From the IMG/VR virus record IMGVR_UViG_3300025327_000115, positions 1 through 31,991 of that record: a DNA stretch of 31,991 nucleotides; one strand, given 5' to 3'. Both the position numbers and the translations under genes were made by a program. The first letter of the stretch is position 1; every line of letters starts with the position of its first letter. Positions 23,440-29,985 of this stretch are shown here, piece by piece. The stretch comes from a virus. A model generated the notes under the pieces. It was not told where the DNA came from and did not search any database. It was given only the letters and a program-made list of their open reading frames with translations.

Positions 23440-23467
23440 TTGCGCCCCTATAAGAACCGGGTAGAAT
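23440..23467 (+). promoter_or_regulatory. Leaderless-type promoter of the replication protein
   Basis: TTGCGC (23440-23445), a 16-nt spacer and TAGAAT (23462-23467) form a recognisable promoter. ATG 23474 begins 7 nt after the -10, at about the expected transcription start, and no ribosome site is present. TTGCGCC is directly repeated (from 23431 and 23440). Confidence 0.5.
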
Positions 23468-23473
23468 GACGGT

Positions 23474-24163
23474 ATGCTCTCAGGCGACGGTGCACAACGC
23501 GCCGACTCAATCGGCGTATCCAAGGGCGGTGGATCTCCTGCGGACAGCGATCTGCCTGAGAGCACCGCGGCCCCACCGTCCTTGGATGCGCCGAATGCTT
23601 TTGAGATCAAGCCGTCGGGCCGTGTCATCCGAGATGCGGCAGACGGTTTGCTCTACCGTTTCGATGAAGGTCCCTGGATACGACTCAATACCTCGTTCAG
23701 GGACAAGTGGCTCCGAACGCTCAAGGGGCCTGAACTCTCGCTCTTTCTGTGTCTCGCTCTCCATATCGACGACAGCAATCACGCCTTTCCCTCAATGGAT
23801 CGGATCTCCATGCTGACCGGCTACAGCATTCGGCACATCCGGCGAGCTCTCCATGCGGCAGAAAAACGTGGCTGGCTGGAGATCAGGCGTACCCCTGGCG
23901 GTCATAACCGTTACACCCTTCATGCGCCGGTGTCTTACGGATATGTGGGGGGGGACAAAATGTCCTCCCCTAGCACTAGGACCCCGGACACCGGTGTCAT
24001 AGGACCGGGGACTCCGGAGTCCGGTCAGGGGGGACACGGGCGTCCCCCTAAGAAGATCCAAGAAGTAGAACCAAGGAAGAAGAGGGTAAGGCCCGATTTC
24101 GAACAACTCGAGCCCGATCCTTTCTGGCAGGGAATGATTGAGGCCAGGAAACGAAACCCGTGA
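23474..24163 (+). CDS. Winged-helix replication-initiation-type protein
   Basis: The 229-residue product has a helix-turn-helix domain (about 75-150) with FPSMDRISMLTGYSIRHIRR and a wing (RRTPGGHNRYTL), the pattern of HTH_36 domains in phage replication proteins. A low-complexity linker and a basic tail (EPRKKRVRPDFEQLEPDPFW) follow. It is preceded by its own promoter, probably leaderless. No helicase loader or DNA polymerase is visible in the window, so recruitment of host replication proteins is likely (inference). Confidence 0.7.
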   Translation: MLSGDGAQRADSIGVSKGGGSPADSDLPESTAAPPSLDAPNAFEIKPSGRVIRDAADGLLYRFDEGPWIRLNTSFRDKWLRTLKGPELSLFLCLALHIDDSNHAFPSMDRISMLTGYSIRHIRRALHAAEKRGWLEIRRTPGGHNRYTLHAPVSYGYVGGDKMSSPSTRTPDTGVIGPGTPESGQGGHGRPPKKIQEVEPRKKRVRPDFEQLEPDPFWQGMIEARKRNP

Positions 24164-24226
24164 ATTCAAGATTGGAACCGCATGATGCCCGGCGCAGGTG
24201 AGCCGGATAGTTGGAGGGAGGATCGG

Positions 24227-24580
24227 ATGAGCGAGAAGTTAAGCGACACAGTGCGCAAAACAAGAGGATACGGCGACCTGAAATCAAGCCACGTTCGGGA
24301 TGATGAGGTCTTGGTCACTCGCAATTGGATGAATGGCACAGCCGACGACATCGCCGCCCTCGAATCCGAATTCGCCCTGCTCCGAAAGGCGATGGCACAG
24401 TTGGCGACAATTGACGGCCTAACCGCCGAAGCTATAGCGGACCTCATCGATGCCAATAGAGTGCCGTCACCCTGGCGTGATGGTGGCCTCAGACTCAAAC
24501 AGTTCGGTACCTGGCTCAGAGACATAGCGGCCATCGCACACGATACATTGAAGCAACTGAGAGAGTCCGAACCCAAGTGA
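24227..24580 (+). CDS. Unknown helical early protein
   Basis: The 117-residue product is predominantly helical (DDIAALESEFALLRKAMAQL) with no recognised motif. I chose ATG 24227 because GGAGGGAGG lies just upstream; an in-frame ATG at 24182 lacks a site. It overlaps the next gene by 4 nt (GTGA). Confidence 0.6.
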   Translation: MSEKLSDTVRKTRGYGDLKSSHVRDDEVLVTRNWMNGTADDIAALESEFALLRKAMAQLATIDGLTAEAIADLIDANRVPSPWRDGGLRLKQFGTWLRDIAAIAHDTLKQLRESEPK

Positions 24581-24819
24581 CTCAGCCCGTCGCCGAGAGG
24601 CCTTCCCCGATTCAAACCCAGAAGTGCAAAGCCTGCGGTGCCGCGATCTTCTTCACGAAAACCGCGGCCACCGGGAAGTTCATTCCGCTCAACATCAAGC
24701 CCGAGCGCCGGATCTGGCTCGACAAGGCCGGCAAGGCGCATTCGATCTCTGTGTATGTTCCGCATCACATTACTTGTCCCAACGTCGATCAGTTCCGAAA
24801 AAAGGCAACCGAACAATGA
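24577..24819 (+). CDS. Small zinc-ribbon-like protein
   Basis: The 80-residue product starts with GTG and has KCKACGAAIFFTKTAATGKF, then IPLN and a later Cys (HHITCPN). This is the 'CxxCGAxIxxxxTxxGKxIPLN' pattern of small phage zinc-ribbon proteins. It overlaps both neighbours by 4 nt. It probably binds nucleic acid; the exact role is unknown. Confidence 0.7.
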   Translation: MTQPVAERPSPIQTQKCKACGAAIFFTKTAATGKFIPLNIKPERRIWLDKAGKAHSISVYVPHHITCPNVDQFRKKATEQ

Positions 24820-25268
24820 CCCGCTATGCCGCGCAGACTACCGTCTCAGAAGATCGGTCCCGATCAGAAATCGAACGGATCCTCAAACGCTATGGGGCGA
24901 CCGGTTTCATGTACGGCTGGACGGGCTCCGATGCGCTGATTGGATTCGTGGCGCATGGTCGGCAGATCAAGATCGTGTTAGCCCTTCCGACTTTAGAGGA
25001 CGCAAGCAAAACACCGACTGGTCGCAAGCGCTATTCCTCGGTAGCCCGATTGCGAGCGCACGGATTCATATTGCGGCAGCGTTGGCGAGCCCTGGCCTTG
25101 GTGATCAAAGCTAAGCTCGAAGCGATCGAGAGCGGGATCAGCACGTTCGACGAGGAGTTCTTGGCTTGGACACTGCTCCCGACGGGTCAGACCGTGGGGC
25201 AGACTTTCATCCCTCAGATTGAGGATGCTTACAAGACCGGCCGAATGCCGCCGTTGTTGACTGGATGA
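24816..25268 (+). CDS. Conserved phage protein of unknown function
   Basis: The 150-residue product begins MTRYAAQTTVSEDRSRSEIE and continues with LKRYGATGFMYGW and GRQIKIVLALP. I recall this arrangement as a widespread phage hypothetical family. I set the start at ATG 24816, overlapping the preceding TGA. A longer in-frame extension to 24624 only shadows the preceding gene. Confidence 0.7.
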   Translation: MTRYAAQTTVSEDRSRSEIERILKRYGATGFMYGWTGSDALIGFVAHGRQIKIVLALPTLEDASKTPTGRKRYSSVARLRAHGFILRQRWRALALVIKAKLEAIESGISTFDEEFLAWTLLPTGQTVGQTFIPQIEDAYKTGRMPPLLTG

Positions 25269-25271
25269 ATA

Positions 25272-25529
25272 ATGGTGACTGAAAACGCCGGCACCAAGAA
25301 ATGGCGAGCGATGTCGATCCGAATCGGTCCGCGTGCTTTTCCGGTCAGCCTCACCGGCTCAGTCCAGCCGCATGTGGCCGACGCGATCCAGATTAACGCG
25401 GAGTACGTTGCGGCAGGAGCTGGCAAGCATCGAGACCGTCCGCTCTGCATGGCTGGTCTGATCAATGGTGAGCCATGTCGCCATCTGGCGCGGCTGAACC
25501 GGACGAGTTGCGGTCGGCGGCACGATTGA
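25272..25529 (+). CDS. Small protein with C-terminal Cys/His cluster
   Basis: The 85-residue product has a basic N-terminus and ends LCMAGLINGEPCRHLARLNR followed by TSCGRRHD. This gives a C-C-C-H arrangement like an HGG-type zinc finger. It starts 3 nt after the preceding stop. No function is recognised. Confidence 0.5.
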   Translation: MVTENAGTKKWRAMSIRIGPRAFPVSLTGSVQPHVADAIQINAEYVAAGAGKHRDRPLCMAGLINGEPCRHLARLNRTSCGRRHD

Positions 25530-25542
25530 GAGGAGCAGAGAG

Positions 25543-25788
25543 ATGACCGAGCCTCTTGAAATGAGCCTACAGGAACGCATGGAGATCCTGGCCTTCGCCA
25601 GCAAAGCCGCTGAAATGCTGGAGGATGAAACCCAAGACGTGACCAATCCAGTAAACCGTGAGCAGCTTGAGGCCCTGGCTGATCTGGCAAAGCTAATCTT
25701 GGGTAGGCTAGATGCGGCTTGGCCGGGGATGCTGGCGGTCCCGCATGATGGGAGAACCTGGGCACAGCGGGCAGGGAAGATAGAATGA
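25543..25788 (+). CDS. Unknown acidic early protein
   Basis: The 81-residue acidic, helical product has a GAGGAG site 7 nt before its ATG. It overlaps the next gene by 4 nt. It contains NREQLEALADLAKLILGRL but no recognised motif. Confidence 0.6.
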   Translation: MTEPLEMSLQERMEILAFASKAAEMLEDETQDVTNPVNREQLEALADLAKLILGRLDAAWPGMLAVPHDGRTWAQRAGKIE

Positions 25789-26117
25789 GCACTCCCCTGA
25801 CGGTTCATAATCATGGTCAGATGATGGAAGTCTGGTATGCACGATACGCCGAGGGGAACCTCTCCAAAGCGGCGGGTTATAACTTCCGGCAGCTCATTCG
25901 TAACGCGATCCATCTTCAAGAGCTGGCCGAGGAATATCTGCAAACGATTGAGACTCTGGCTAGAGCCCGGGAGGCGATGGATCGGGAGAAGGCTATCTTG
26001 AAGGAGACCCTGCAATTCGCGATAGCCGGAGCCGCGGGATGGAACTTGCGGGCGCAGGCCATGATGGATGATGACAACTTAGCTCTAGTTGCCGCGCAAG
26101 AAACCCAGCCCGAATGA
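25785..26117 (+). CDS. Unknown helical early protein
   Basis: The 110-residue protein is helical, with a possible coiled coil around 45-80 (LQELAEEYLQTIETLARARE). It has ATGA overlaps on both sides. No motif is recognised. Confidence 0.6.
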   Translation: MSTPLTVHNHGQMMEVWYARYAEGNLSKAAGYNFRQLIRNAIHLQELAEEYLQTIETLARAREAMDREKAILKETLQFAIAGAAGWNLRAQAMMDDDNLALVAAQETQPE

Positions 26118-26191
26118 CCGCCCTTACCCTGCTTCTGATGTGGCTGATCGGGGCGCTGCCGTATTGTCAAAGCCTTGAGGAGGACCCATGA
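26114..26191 (+). CDS. 25-residue hydrophobic peptide
   Basis: The peptide MTALTLLLMWLIGALPYCQ plus a short acidic end would span a membrane once. Its ATG overlaps the preceding stop, and its TGA overlaps the next ATG (both ATGA). Such double coupling is unlikely if the frame were only a spacer. There is no separate ribosome site. It also places GAGGAGG just before gene 26188. Confidence 0.5.
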   Translation: MTALTLLLMWLIGALPYCQSLEEDP

Positions 26192-26412
26192 CCACAAGCT
26201 ACTATCGTCTGAAAAGCCCAATCACACATCTCAAAGTCGAGGAAACGCCAGGGCATGTTCGTGTGAATGTCTTTGTCAATCATGCCCATGCGGGCACGCT
26301 TACCGTCAGGCAGGACGAAAAGAAGGATCTCTTTCGTCTGTTCGAACTCTATGAAGACGATGACCGTTGTCCGTTGAGGAGCTGGTGGGCAGGCTCAGAG
26401 CGTAGTGGCTGA
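26188..26412 (+). CDS. Small unknown early protein
   Basis: The 74-residue product looks like a compact beta domain (VRVNVFVNHAHAGTLTVR) with an acidic tail. GAGGAGG lies 4 nt before the ATG. No motif is recognised. Confidence 0.55.
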   Translation: MTTSYYRLKSPITHLKVEETPGHVRVNVFVNHAHAGTLTVRQDEKKDLFRLFELYEDDDRCPLRSWWAGSERSG

Positions 26413-26452
26413 CCGGGCGGATTCCGGTTTGCGCCGAGACCGAAGAGGAAGG

Positions 26453-26521
26453 ATGACTTCCGCGTTGATCGCCCAAGCTGACTGCTTCCGAGTTCCGGTG
26501 CCGTTCCCGAATGTCCGATAA
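26453..26521 (+). pseudogene. Possible truncated N-terminus of a DNA methylase
   Basis: A 22-codon frame (MTSALIAQADCFRVPVPF plus four residues) follows GAGGAAGG. Its start resembles the LI-x-AD-x-x-x-(I/V)P opening of phage methylases that continue into a TSPPY motif. It stops at 26519 inside the next methyltransferase gene, which lacks a ribosome site and is more AT-rich. It may be the stump of a displaced gene; chance is the alternative. Confidence 0.25.
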
Positions 26522-27101
26522 ACCGTTTCCGGTACTAGCTACTCTAGGAGCCACGACTGACGACGGGCGACCGGAGAGTGACTTCTATGAGACACCCGCG
26601 ATCGCAACTTGGAAATTGCTAGAGGTAGAGAAATTCCATCGAACGATCTGGGAGCCAGCGTGCGGTCGGGGAGCCATCAGCAAGGTCTTGAAGAGAGCTG
26701 GTTATCGTGTCATCTCCTCAGATTTATATGACTACGGTTTCGGACAAGTGGACGCGGATTTTCTCAATGCCATCTATCCGAAAGAACCAGTAGACATCAT
26801 AACGAATCCACCATACGGTCGCAATCTAGCTCTGGGGTTTGCTTGGCGAATCATTGAGCATCTGCAAGAACATGGTGGCAAAGGAGCCATGCTCTGTCGG
26901 CTGGCGTGGTTAGAAAGCGAATCTAGAAAACGGATGTTTCAGACTTCGCCATTAGCGCGAGTATGGGTATTCAGTAAGCGTCTTCCTATGATGCACCGGC
27001 CTAGTTATGGCGGTCCTCAAATCAAAGCTGGAATGATGCCATTCGCTTGGTTCGTCTGGGAAGCGGACTACAAAGACGCGCCATTACTGGGATGGGTTTG
27101 A
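26511..27101 (+). CDS. DNA methyltransferase with NPPY motif
   Basis: The 196-residue product has a SAM-binding motif EPACGRGAI (48-56), an acidic motif after it (SSDLYDYG) and a catalytic NPPYG (99-103). The order motif I then NPPY is that of gamma-type adenine methyltransferases, but the protein is short and lacks an obvious target-recognition domain. It is more AT-rich than its neighbours, suggesting transfer. No Shine-Dalgarno site precedes ATG 26511. Its TGA overlaps a following ATG. Confidence 0.8.
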   Translation: MSDKPFPVLATLGATTDDGRPESDFYETPAIATWKLLEVEKFHRTIWEPACGRGAISKVLKRAGYRVISSDLYDYGFGQVDADFLNAIYPKEPVDIITNPPYGRNLALGFAWRIIEHLQEHGGKGAMLCRLAWLESESRKRMFQTSPLARVWVFSKRLPMMHRPSYGGPQIKAGMMPFAWFVWEADYKDAPLLGWV

Positions 27102-27163
27102 TGAAATCGAATCCTAGACCCACTCCGGCCCAGGCCGCGGTGCTCATGGAGATGGCCCGCTGA
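27101..27163 (+). CDS. 20-residue ORF coupled to DUF1064 gene
   Basis: MKSNPRPTPAQAAVLMEMAR starts in TGATG at the preceding stop and ends with a TGA that overlaps the proposed CTG start (CTGA). It contains the GGAG used by the next gene. It may serve only translational coupling. Peptide function is unknown. Confidence 0.35.
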   Translation: MKSNPRPTPAQAAVLMEMAR

Positions 27164-27471
27164 ATAAGTACCGCAACATCCCGAAGCGCGTCGACGGCAT
27201 TCTTTTCCAGTCAACCAAAGAGAGCCGTCGCTATTCCGAACTCAAAGCCTTGCAGCAGGCCGGAGTGATCCGAGATTTAGAAATGCAGCCCAAGTTCAAG
27301 CTCGAAGTCAATGGCGTTCATATTACGACCTATTACGCGGACTTCAAGTATTGGGACAACGAGCGCAATCAAGAAGTGATCGAAGATAGCAAGGGCATGC
27401 GCACACAGCTCTACATCATCAAGCGTCGGCTGATGAAGGCTATCCATGAAATAGAAGTGGAGGAACCTTAA
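27160..27471 (+). CDS. DUF1064-family protein, CTG start proposed
   Basis: The 103-residue product matches DUF1064 phage proteins: NKYRNIPKRVDGILFQSTKE, RRYSELKALQQAGVIRDLE, QPKFKLEVNG, YYADFKYWD and EDSKGMRTQLYIIKRRLM. The family has a PD-(D/E)XK-like endonuclease pattern in my recollection. No ATG, GTG or TTG precedes the conserved N-terminus after the in-frame TAG at 27115. GGAG stands 8 nt before CTG 27160, which immediately precedes NKYRN. The TTG at 27250 would remove the conserved first 30 residues. Confidence 0.75.
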   Translation: MNKYRNIPKRVDGILFQSTKESRRYSELKALQQAGVIRDLEMQPKFKLEVNGVHITTYYADFKYWDNERNQEVIEDSKGMRTQLYIIKRRLMKAIHEIEVEEP

Positions 27472-27693
27472 GTGAACCGCGAAGAAGCTCACATGGCTGC
27501 CGCTAAATCTATGGCCCAGAACGCCGCACTGAAATCACAGGTGCGCTGGCTTCGGAAGATGCTTCGCCAAGCCTATGAACTCATCAGTACCGATCTAGAC
27601 GACGAGGACTATGTTGAGGAGTGGCTTGCAGAATACGGCAAGCATATGCGGATCGGGAACGGGATTGCGCGGGCGAAGGAGCTTGGCTTGTGA
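27472..27693 (+). CDS. Small helical protein, GTG start
   Basis: The 73-residue helical product (QVRWLRKMLRQAYELISTDL) starts with a GTG directly after the preceding TAA, with GGAGG upstream. It overlaps the methyltransferase start by 4 nt. No function is recognised. Confidence 0.6.
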   Translation: MNREEAHMAAAKSMAQNAALKSQVRWLRKMLRQAYELISTDLDDEDYVEEWLAEYGKHMRIGNGIARAKELGL

Positions 27694-28376
27694 GACTGCT
27701 TGATCTGTTCTGCGGCGCGGGCGGTGCGGCGATGGGTTATTACCGAGCGGGTTTCGATGAGATCGTCGGAGTGGACATCAGACCTCAGCCGCACTATCCA
27801 TTCGAATTCGTGCAGGAGGACGCGTTCGCGTTTCTTAATTCTCACGGTCGAGAATTCGATATGATTCATGCCAGTCCTCCATGTCAAGCATATTCAACAC
27901 TTCGATCAATGTGGAATGGCCGGGAGCATCCGGATTTCATTGGCCCACTTCGAGCCACGTTACTATCTGCGGCTCGCCCATATATCATTGAGAATGTCGT
28001 TGGCGCGCCTTTGATTTCGCCCGTCATGCTTTGCGGGACTATGTTCAATCTCGGGACAACGGAGGCAGAATTGTGGCGCCATAGACTTTTTGAGATTCGT
28101 CCCCTTCGACTTTTGTTGACGCCAACCTGCCAGCACCGACGGAGGCCCAAAGTGATAGGAATTTACGGAGGACATGGCCGTGATCGGCGGCGAGTTATCA
28201 CAGTTGTGGGCCATACTGGCGGAAGTTCCGCGCGCGATGGAACTCAGCAATTCAGTACAACGGAGCGAAAAGAAGCGATGGGCATAAGCTGGATGACCGG
28301 CGCAGAATTATCCCAAGCCATTCCTCCGTCTTATACCGAATGGATCGGCCGCCGCATTCTGGAACGGGACCTGTGA
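27690..28376 (+). CDS. C5 cytosine DNA methyltransferase-like protein
   Basis: The 228-residue product has LLDLFCGAGGAAMGYYRAGF (motif I, from residue 3), SPPCQ with catalytic Cys65 (62-66), and ENV (101-103), the main C5-methyltransferase motifs. A later WRHRLFEI resembles the QRR motif. It is shorter than typical enzymes, so target recognition is minimal. GTG 27690 overlaps the preceding TGA. It probably methylates phage DNA against host restriction; activity is untested. Confidence 0.85.
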   Translation: MRLLDLFCGAGGAAMGYYRAGFDEIVGVDIRPQPHYPFEFVQEDAFAFLNSHGREFDMIHASPPCQAYSTLRSMWNGREHPDFIGPLRATLLSAARPYIIENVVGAPLISPVMLCGTMFNLGTTEAELWRHRLFEIRPLRLLLTPTCQHRRRPKVIGIYGGHGRDRRRVITVVGHTGGSSARDGTQQFSTTERKEAMGISWMTGAELSQAIPPSYTEWIGRRILERDL

Positions 28377-28597
28377 TCTACGCTCGCAAGGATCGCTATG
28401 GCATGCTCTACCAGTTCCGCAAAGGCAACGGCGAGGAGCTGGGCATCGCCCTGGAGTATGCCAAGGCCAAGCACGGCGCTGACAATCTGACTGGCAAAGT
28501 TTTCGGCCAGCCACCCACGATTACGGGCGTGGAGGAGGATCTGTCGCTACCAGAGGGATGCTGGCTGATGGAACTGAAAGGCACGGAGCCATCCTAG
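28373..28597 (+). CDS. Small unknown protein, GTG start
   Basis: The 74-residue product (IYARKDRYGMLYQFRKGNG ...) starts with a GTG overlapping the methyltransferase stop (GTGA), which I prefer to an earlier in-frame start at 28340. No motif is recognised. Confidence 0.55.
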   Translation: MIYARKDRYGMLYQFRKGNGEELGIALEYAKAKHGADNLTGKVFGQPPTITGVEEDLSLPEGCWLMELKGTEPS

Positions 28598-28611
28598 CCG
28601 CCAAAGCGCAC

Positions 28612-28660
28612 TTTCGCCGATCAGAATTGATGCTAGAATAGCCTGAAACGAGTTGAAACG
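28612..28660 (+). promoter_or_regulatory. Extended -10 promoter with tandem operator-like repeats
   Basis: TGCTAGAAT (28631-28639) is an extended -10; the -35 (TTTCGC, 28612-28617) is poor. Two copies of TGAAACG (28644-28650 and 28654-28660) are spaced exactly 10 bp apart, on one face of the helix, at the probable transcription start. The downstream gene encodes an HTH protein, so autoregulation is plausible. Confidence 0.5.
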
Positions 28661-28669
28661 GGGCAAAGT

Positions 28670-28912
28670 ATGGTCGGAGATGCTGGCAGGGTCAGAGATG
28701 CACTCCGGGCTGAGATACGGGGTGGAAATACCTACGGAAAGATTGCAACCCAGCTCAAGATAAGCAAGGGCGTACTCTGGAAGTTCCTGAATAGGGATTA
28801 CAGTCCTAAGAATCCCGTGATCCGCAAACGCCTGGGCCTGGAACGAGGGACCGACATCATCATTCAATCTGTTCACCGCAATAGAAAAGGGAGGTTCGAC
28901 AAACAAGCATGA
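28670..28912 (+). CDS. Small helix-turn-helix regulator
   Basis: The 80-residue product has an HTH (YGKIATQLKISKGVLWKFLN) followed by PVIRKRLGLERG, like small phage repressor/Cro-type proteins. It is preceded by its own promoter with tandem TGAAACG repeats that may be its operator. It overlaps the peptidase gene by 4 nt, so it could control the peptidase and the small Cys protein that follow. Confidence 0.75.
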   Translation: MVGDAGRVRDALRAEIRGGNTYGKIATQLKISKGVLWKFLNRDYSPKNPVIRKRLGLERGTDIIIQSVHRNRKGRFDKQA

Positions 28913-29607
28913 CTGACCAACCGCAACCCTATGGCCTCGGCCGCCGCCACGCCCCAGACCCGCGCGACAACGCGTTCATGATCCGGGAGATCGCGGCCCC
29001 GGCGAAGGCCGCGATCCCGGTCCGCCAGACCCGCTACTGGAACGCCTCAGGCTGGTGGGGGGATCAGAACGGATTCCAGAGCTGCGTCGGCTTTGCCTGG
29101 ACCGCCTGGGTGGAAGATGGACCCATCACGCACAAGCCCAAGGGTGCCAAGACCCCGCCGCTCTACGATCCAGCCTTCCTCTACGCCGAGGCTCAGAAGG
29201 TAGACGAATGGGAAGGCGCGGAACCGGCCTACTTCGGGACTTCCGTCCGGGCCGGTGCCAAGGTACTCAAAGCCCTCGGCCTGATCTCCGAATACCGTTG
29301 GACCTGGGACGTGAACGACGTGATCGATGCCCTGCTCTACATCGGGCCGGTGGTGGTCGGAACGAATTGGTATCGCAGCATGTTCGAGCCTGATGAGAAC
29401 GGTGTGCTGGGCATCGCCGGCCCGATCGACGGCGGCCACGCCTATGTCCTGAACGGGATCAGCCAGCCCAAGAACTTGATCCGGATCAAGAACTCGTGGA
29501 GCCGCGGCTGGGGGAAGACCGGCTTCGCCTACATCATGCCGCACGATCTGCAGCGGTTGCTCAATGAGGACGGTGAGTGTTGTCTTGCGACGGAGATACC
29601 GACATGA
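28909..29607 (+). CDS. Papain-like (C1A) cysteine peptidase
   Basis: The 232-residue product has the full papain set in order: oxyanion Gln53 and Cys59 (DQNGFQSCVGFAW), His177 (GGHAYVLNG) and Asn195 (IKNSWSRGWG), followed by a GFAYI strand. There is no signal peptide and no obvious propeptide beyond about 40 residues. It is the second-to-last gene of the rightward operon, before the lysis block. Known C1 enzymes cleave proteins. Roles such as host protein degradation, anti-defence action or wall crossbridge cleavage are inference. Confidence 0.88.
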   Translation: MTDQPQPYGLGRRHAPDPRDNAFMIREIAAPAKAAIPVRQTRYWNASGWWGDQNGFQSCVGFAWTAWVEDGPITHKPKGAKTPPLYDPAFLYAEAQKVDEWEGAEPAYFGTSVRAGAKVLKALGLISEYRWTWDVNDVIDALLYIGPVVVGTNWYRSMFEPDENGVLGIAGPIDGGHAYVLNGISQPKNLIRIKNSWSRGWGKTGFAYIMPHDLQRLLNEDGECCLATEIPT

Positions 29608-29723
29608 TCAAACGTATTTTTTGCCGGCTCGGATTACATCGCTGGTTTCAAGAAACCTACAAGATGCAGTATTGCCTGATCTGTCTGAAAACCCGCTGGT
29701 ATCCTCCGCACATGCAGGATTAA
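29604..29723 (+). CDS. 39-residue Cys/His protein
   Basis: The product contains CRLGLHRW and YCLICLKTRW, so Cys7, His12, Cys23 and Cys26 could bind zinc. ATGA overlap with the peptidase stop supports it. It is the last plus-strand gene before the convergent hairpin. Function is unknown. Confidence 0.6.
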   Translation: MIKRIFCRLGLHRWFQETYKMQYCLICLKTRWYPPHMQD

Positions 29724-29725
29724 AC

Positions 29726-29757
29726 GAACGGCCCGAGTCGCCGGACCCAGGCCGTTC
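29726..29757. terminator. Hairpin between convergent operons
   Basis: GAACGGCC (29726-29733) and GGCCGTTC (29750-29757) form an 8-bp perfect stem, with GTC/GAC pairing inside the loop. It begins 3 nt after the last plus-strand stop and lies 24 nt from the end of the holin-like gene. There is no T-tract on either side, so it may be a weak or factor-dependent bidirectional terminator. Confidence 0.5.
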
Positions 29758-29781
29758 TCCCAAGGAGGAGGGGGAAGACTG

Positions 29782-29976
29782 CTATCCGCGAAGCGAGACC
29801 GGCTGCTTGGTCAGGTACCTCAGAACGATATTGATCAACGTGACGGCTGGCACGACGAACGGCTGAAGATCAGGGGCCAATTCCCCGGTGAAACCGAAAG
29901 CTCCCGCCACCGCTCCCACGAACGCCAACGTATTGAACCAGAACGTCTTGGAACTAAAGATGCTTTTCGTTTGCAT
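29782..29976 (-). CDS. Holin-like small membrane protein
   Basis: The 64-residue product has two hydrophobic segments (FWFNTLAFVGAVAGAFGF and FVVPAVTLINIVLRYL) separated by an acidic hinge (TGELAPDLQ) and a basic C-terminus. This is the profile of small phage holins. AGGAG stands 6 nt before the ATG. It directly follows the lytic transglycosylase gene, which supports a lysis role. Confidence 0.65.
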   Translation of the reverse strand: MQTKSIFSSKTFWFNTLAFVGAVAGAFGFTGELAPDLQPFVVPAVTLINIVLRYLTKQPVSLRG

Positions 29977-29985
29977 GTTGATCTC

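Noticed and set aside
27250-27471. TTG 27250 as start of the DUF1064 gene
   Set aside because: It would remove the conserved N-terminus, and the better-placed GGAG belongs to CTG 27160.
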